Assembly (NCBI RefSeq): GCF_021532275.1
Contig: NZ_JACBOT010000028.1
Coordinates: 1 to 64,000 of the forward strand
From: Brevibacterium sp. UCMA 11754
GTDB lineage: Bacteria > Actinomycetota > Actinomycetes > Actinomycetales > Brevibacteriaceae
Direction: 5' to 3'
Length of the DNA stretch: 64,000 nt
Position 1 is the first letter of the stretch. Every line of letters begins with the position of its first letter. The translations under genes and the position numbers were made by a program. This document shows, piece by piece, positions 62,517 through 64,000 of the stretch. Below the pieces are notes generated by a model, which was given only the letters and a program-made list of their open reading frames with translations, ran no database searches and was not told where the DNA came from.

Positions 62517-63578
62517 ATGACTCGGATACGACGATGGCCCTACACCTTCGCCATGCTGCTTTCTATTGTTGTCGCAATGGTTGCCCTGGCTTCTTCGATC
62601 TACCTCGGTCGGCCGCTCCGGGACCCGGATGGCTTCCTCGGACCCGCCTATATCCGGATGCCGTTGCTGGCGCTGCTGTTCTTCGGCGTGGGCATCGTCG
62701 TGGATGCGGTGAGGAGGAGCGGCTGGAAGCATCTGCCCAACGGGATGTTCGAAGTCGTGAGGAACGAGTGGAGTCTCCGTCGTATCCTGTGCATCACCGC
62801 GGGCATGATGAGTTTCTACATCTGCTATCTCAGTTACCGAAACCTCAAGAGTGACCTTCCGACCTACCGGGAGGGAGTTCTCTACGACCAAGAGCTTTCG
62901 CATTCCGATCTGTGGTTCAGCGGGGGAATCAATCCCGCTGTGTTCCTGCACGATCTGTTCGGCACCGGGTTCATGGCCGAGGTGTTCTCTGTCGTCTATC
63001 TCGCCTATCTCCCGCTTATCCCCATCAGCCTCGGGGCAGTTCTCATCCTCAGTCGCAACCTCGCCATCGGTGCCTGGTATGCCACGACGCTGTGTCTCAA
63101 CTGGGTGCTGGGCACGGTCAGCTACTACATCCTGCCCGCTCTTGGGCCTGCATTTTCCCGGCCAGAGCTCTACCGCGGCCTGGCCGATACCGGGGTCACC
63201 GACTTGCAGCAGTCACTGATCTCCACTCGTCTTGATGTTCTTGCCGACCCGGTCGGCAGCGGACAGATTCAGGGCGTGGCTGCGTTCGCCTCGTTGCACG
63301 TCTCCGTGACGTTCGCAGCCGCCCTGTTCATGATGCGCACACAGCAGAGGCCCCTGATACAGACGCTGATGTGGATCTTCTTCGGGGCCACGGTAATCGC
63401 CACACTCTACTTCGGCTGGCACTACATCCTCGATGACATCGCCGGCGTGGTGATCGGCTGGGCCGCCGTCACTCTGGGTGCTTGGGTCACCGGGAACCGG
63501 AGAAAGCGACCTCAGCGGAGCGCAGAACCGGGCGCCGTCGAGCATCGTAAGGAAACGGCACTCGTCGACGCCGCCTGA
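62517..63578 (+). CDS. PAP2-superfamily membrane protein (inositolphosphotransferase-like)
   Basis: About 353 aa with six or more helices. The C-terminal part has the PAP2-type motifs in the Aur1/Ipt-like form: FASLHVSVTFAA (in place of PSGH) and YFGWHYILDDIAGVVIGW with the second histidine and the aspartate. Such enzymes are phosphatases or phosphotransferases acting on lipid or polyprenyl phosphates at the outer face of the membrane. In actinobacteria some act in envelope inositol- or arabino-lipid steps; here only the superfamily is certain. Confidence 0.78.
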   Translation: MTRIRRWPYTFAMLLSIVVAMVALASSIYLGRPLRDPDGFLGPAYIRMPLLALLFFGVGIVVDAVRRSGWKHLPNGMFEVVRNEWSLRRILCITAGMMSFYICYLSYRNLKSDLPTYREGVLYDQELSHSDLWFSGGINPAVFLHDLFGTGFMAEVFSVVYLAYLPLIPISLGAVLILSRNLAIGAWYATTLCLNWVLGTVSYYILPALGPAFSRPELYRGLADTGVTDLQQSLISTRLDVLADPVGSGQIQGVAAFASLHVSVTFAAALFMMRTQQRPLIQTLMWIFFGATVIATLYFGWHYILDDIAGVVIGWAAVTLGAWVTGNRRKRPQRSAEPGAVEHRKETALVDAA

Positions 63579-63600
63579 CGGATGCGGGGCGCTGAGCGAT

Positions 63601-64000
63601 TCATGTCGCATCGCTCCCGCCGAAGGCCTTCGGGTCAACGGGGCGGTCCTTCTTCGGCAGCTTCGCGACAACGAGGCAGTAGGACTCGAGGACGAGATCA
63701 TGGAGCAGGTCAGCGTCGAGGATGTTTCCCGTCGCACCGTCGGGGTCCTCGCTTTCGGCTGTGCCAGCACCCGCCACGGTGATCCAGTGCTTCTTGCTCA
63801 TGTGATATCCGGGAGTGATCTCCGCAAAGGCATCACTGAGCACCTCCCCGTCCAGCGGGTCGATCTTGAGATTCATGCTGGGCACACCGCGCAGTTCGAA
63901 GGTCATCATGAACATCTTTCCGCGCACCTTGTACACGGTGTTCTCCGGCCCGAACGGGTGGCCGATCTCCACCGACGGATACTGGATCGCCTGGTCATGA
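63601..64000 (-). CDS. MmcQ/YjbR-like protein, N-terminus outside the window
   Basis: The frame is open to the window edge, so the start lies beyond 64000. The visible 132 or so residues contain HPFGPENTVYKVRGKMFMMT, which is the MmcQ/YjbR core (usually HPFGxxxxVFKVxGKxF), then MNLKIDPLDGEVLSDAFAEITPGYHMSKKHWITV and LVLESYCLVVAKLPKKDRP. A GTG at 63972 could be read as a start but cuts the conserved domain. Members are small and bind DNA weakly; function unclear. Confidence 0.82.
   Translation of the reverse strand, partial: HDQAIQYPSVEIGHPFGPENTVYKVRGKMFMMTFELRGVPSMNLKIDPLDGEVLSDAFAEITPGYHMSKKHWITVAGAGTAESEDPDGATGNILDADLLHDLVLESYCLVVAKLPKKDRPVDPKAFGGSDAT

Overview
The window is high-GC chromosomal DNA with dense genes on both strands, GTG starts and ATGA/GTGA overlaps. 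The gene set points to an actinobacterium, most likely Micrococcales and possibly Brevibacterium: an Azt-type zinc importer, a lldR/lldPD lactate locus, a lysG-lysE pair, a ribD-ribE-ribBA-ribH operon under an FMN riboswitch, and a YhgE/Pip protein. The genus is inference. No rRNA, tRNA, insertion sequence or CRISPR array was recognised by reading.

Layout. 1-10.6 kb: a TRAP-like permease pair facing an MHS-family symporter, a UvrA-paralogue pseudogene with an internal deletion, and the L-lactate locus (lldD, lldP, divergent lldR with a palindromic operator). 10.6-22.6 kb: a zinc-starvation cluster (two aztD genes, aztC, aztB, divergent aztA, a CobW/COG0523 GTPase, a Fur-family regulator probably Zur, a second P-loop-less CobW-like protein and a cysteine-free L36 ribosomal protein). 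A large RND pump interrupts it. Zur-like sites recur in the intergenic gaps.

22.6-29.9 kb: a probable catabolic cluster (GntR regulator, APC permease, amidase, isocitrate lyase/PEP-mutase-like enzyme, two-domain VOC protein), with two identical 12-bp palindromes in the divergent promoter region and mobA on the other strand. 29.9-44.1 kb: RecQ helicase with a phosphoribosyltransferase-like tail, a small membrane exporter with a divergent TetR, lysG/lysE, an AAA ATPase, YhgE/Pip with an atypical ATPase, a TDT-family transporter, two DUF805 proteins, and an MFS exporter with a MarR regulator.

44.1-50.1 kb: FMN riboswitch and riboflavin operon, then convergent poxB. 50.2-62.4 kb: probable defence region. 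It holds a 966-aa SF2 helicase with a transmembrane hairpin, a methyltransferase, and a complete type I Wadjet system (jetABCD). jetA/jetB and jetB/jetC overlap by four bases, and jetD overlaps an MFS transporter gene the same way. 62.5-64 kb: a PAP2-superfamily membrane protein and the 3' part of a MmcQ/YjbR-like gene cut by the window edge.

The most notable signals are the Wadjet operon with its coupled transporter and a 22-bp-phased hexamer array upstream, the membrane-anchored helicase, the UvrA-paralogue deletion, a coaxial nested palindrome near 40.5 kb, and the coiled-coil insertion in the RND pump.
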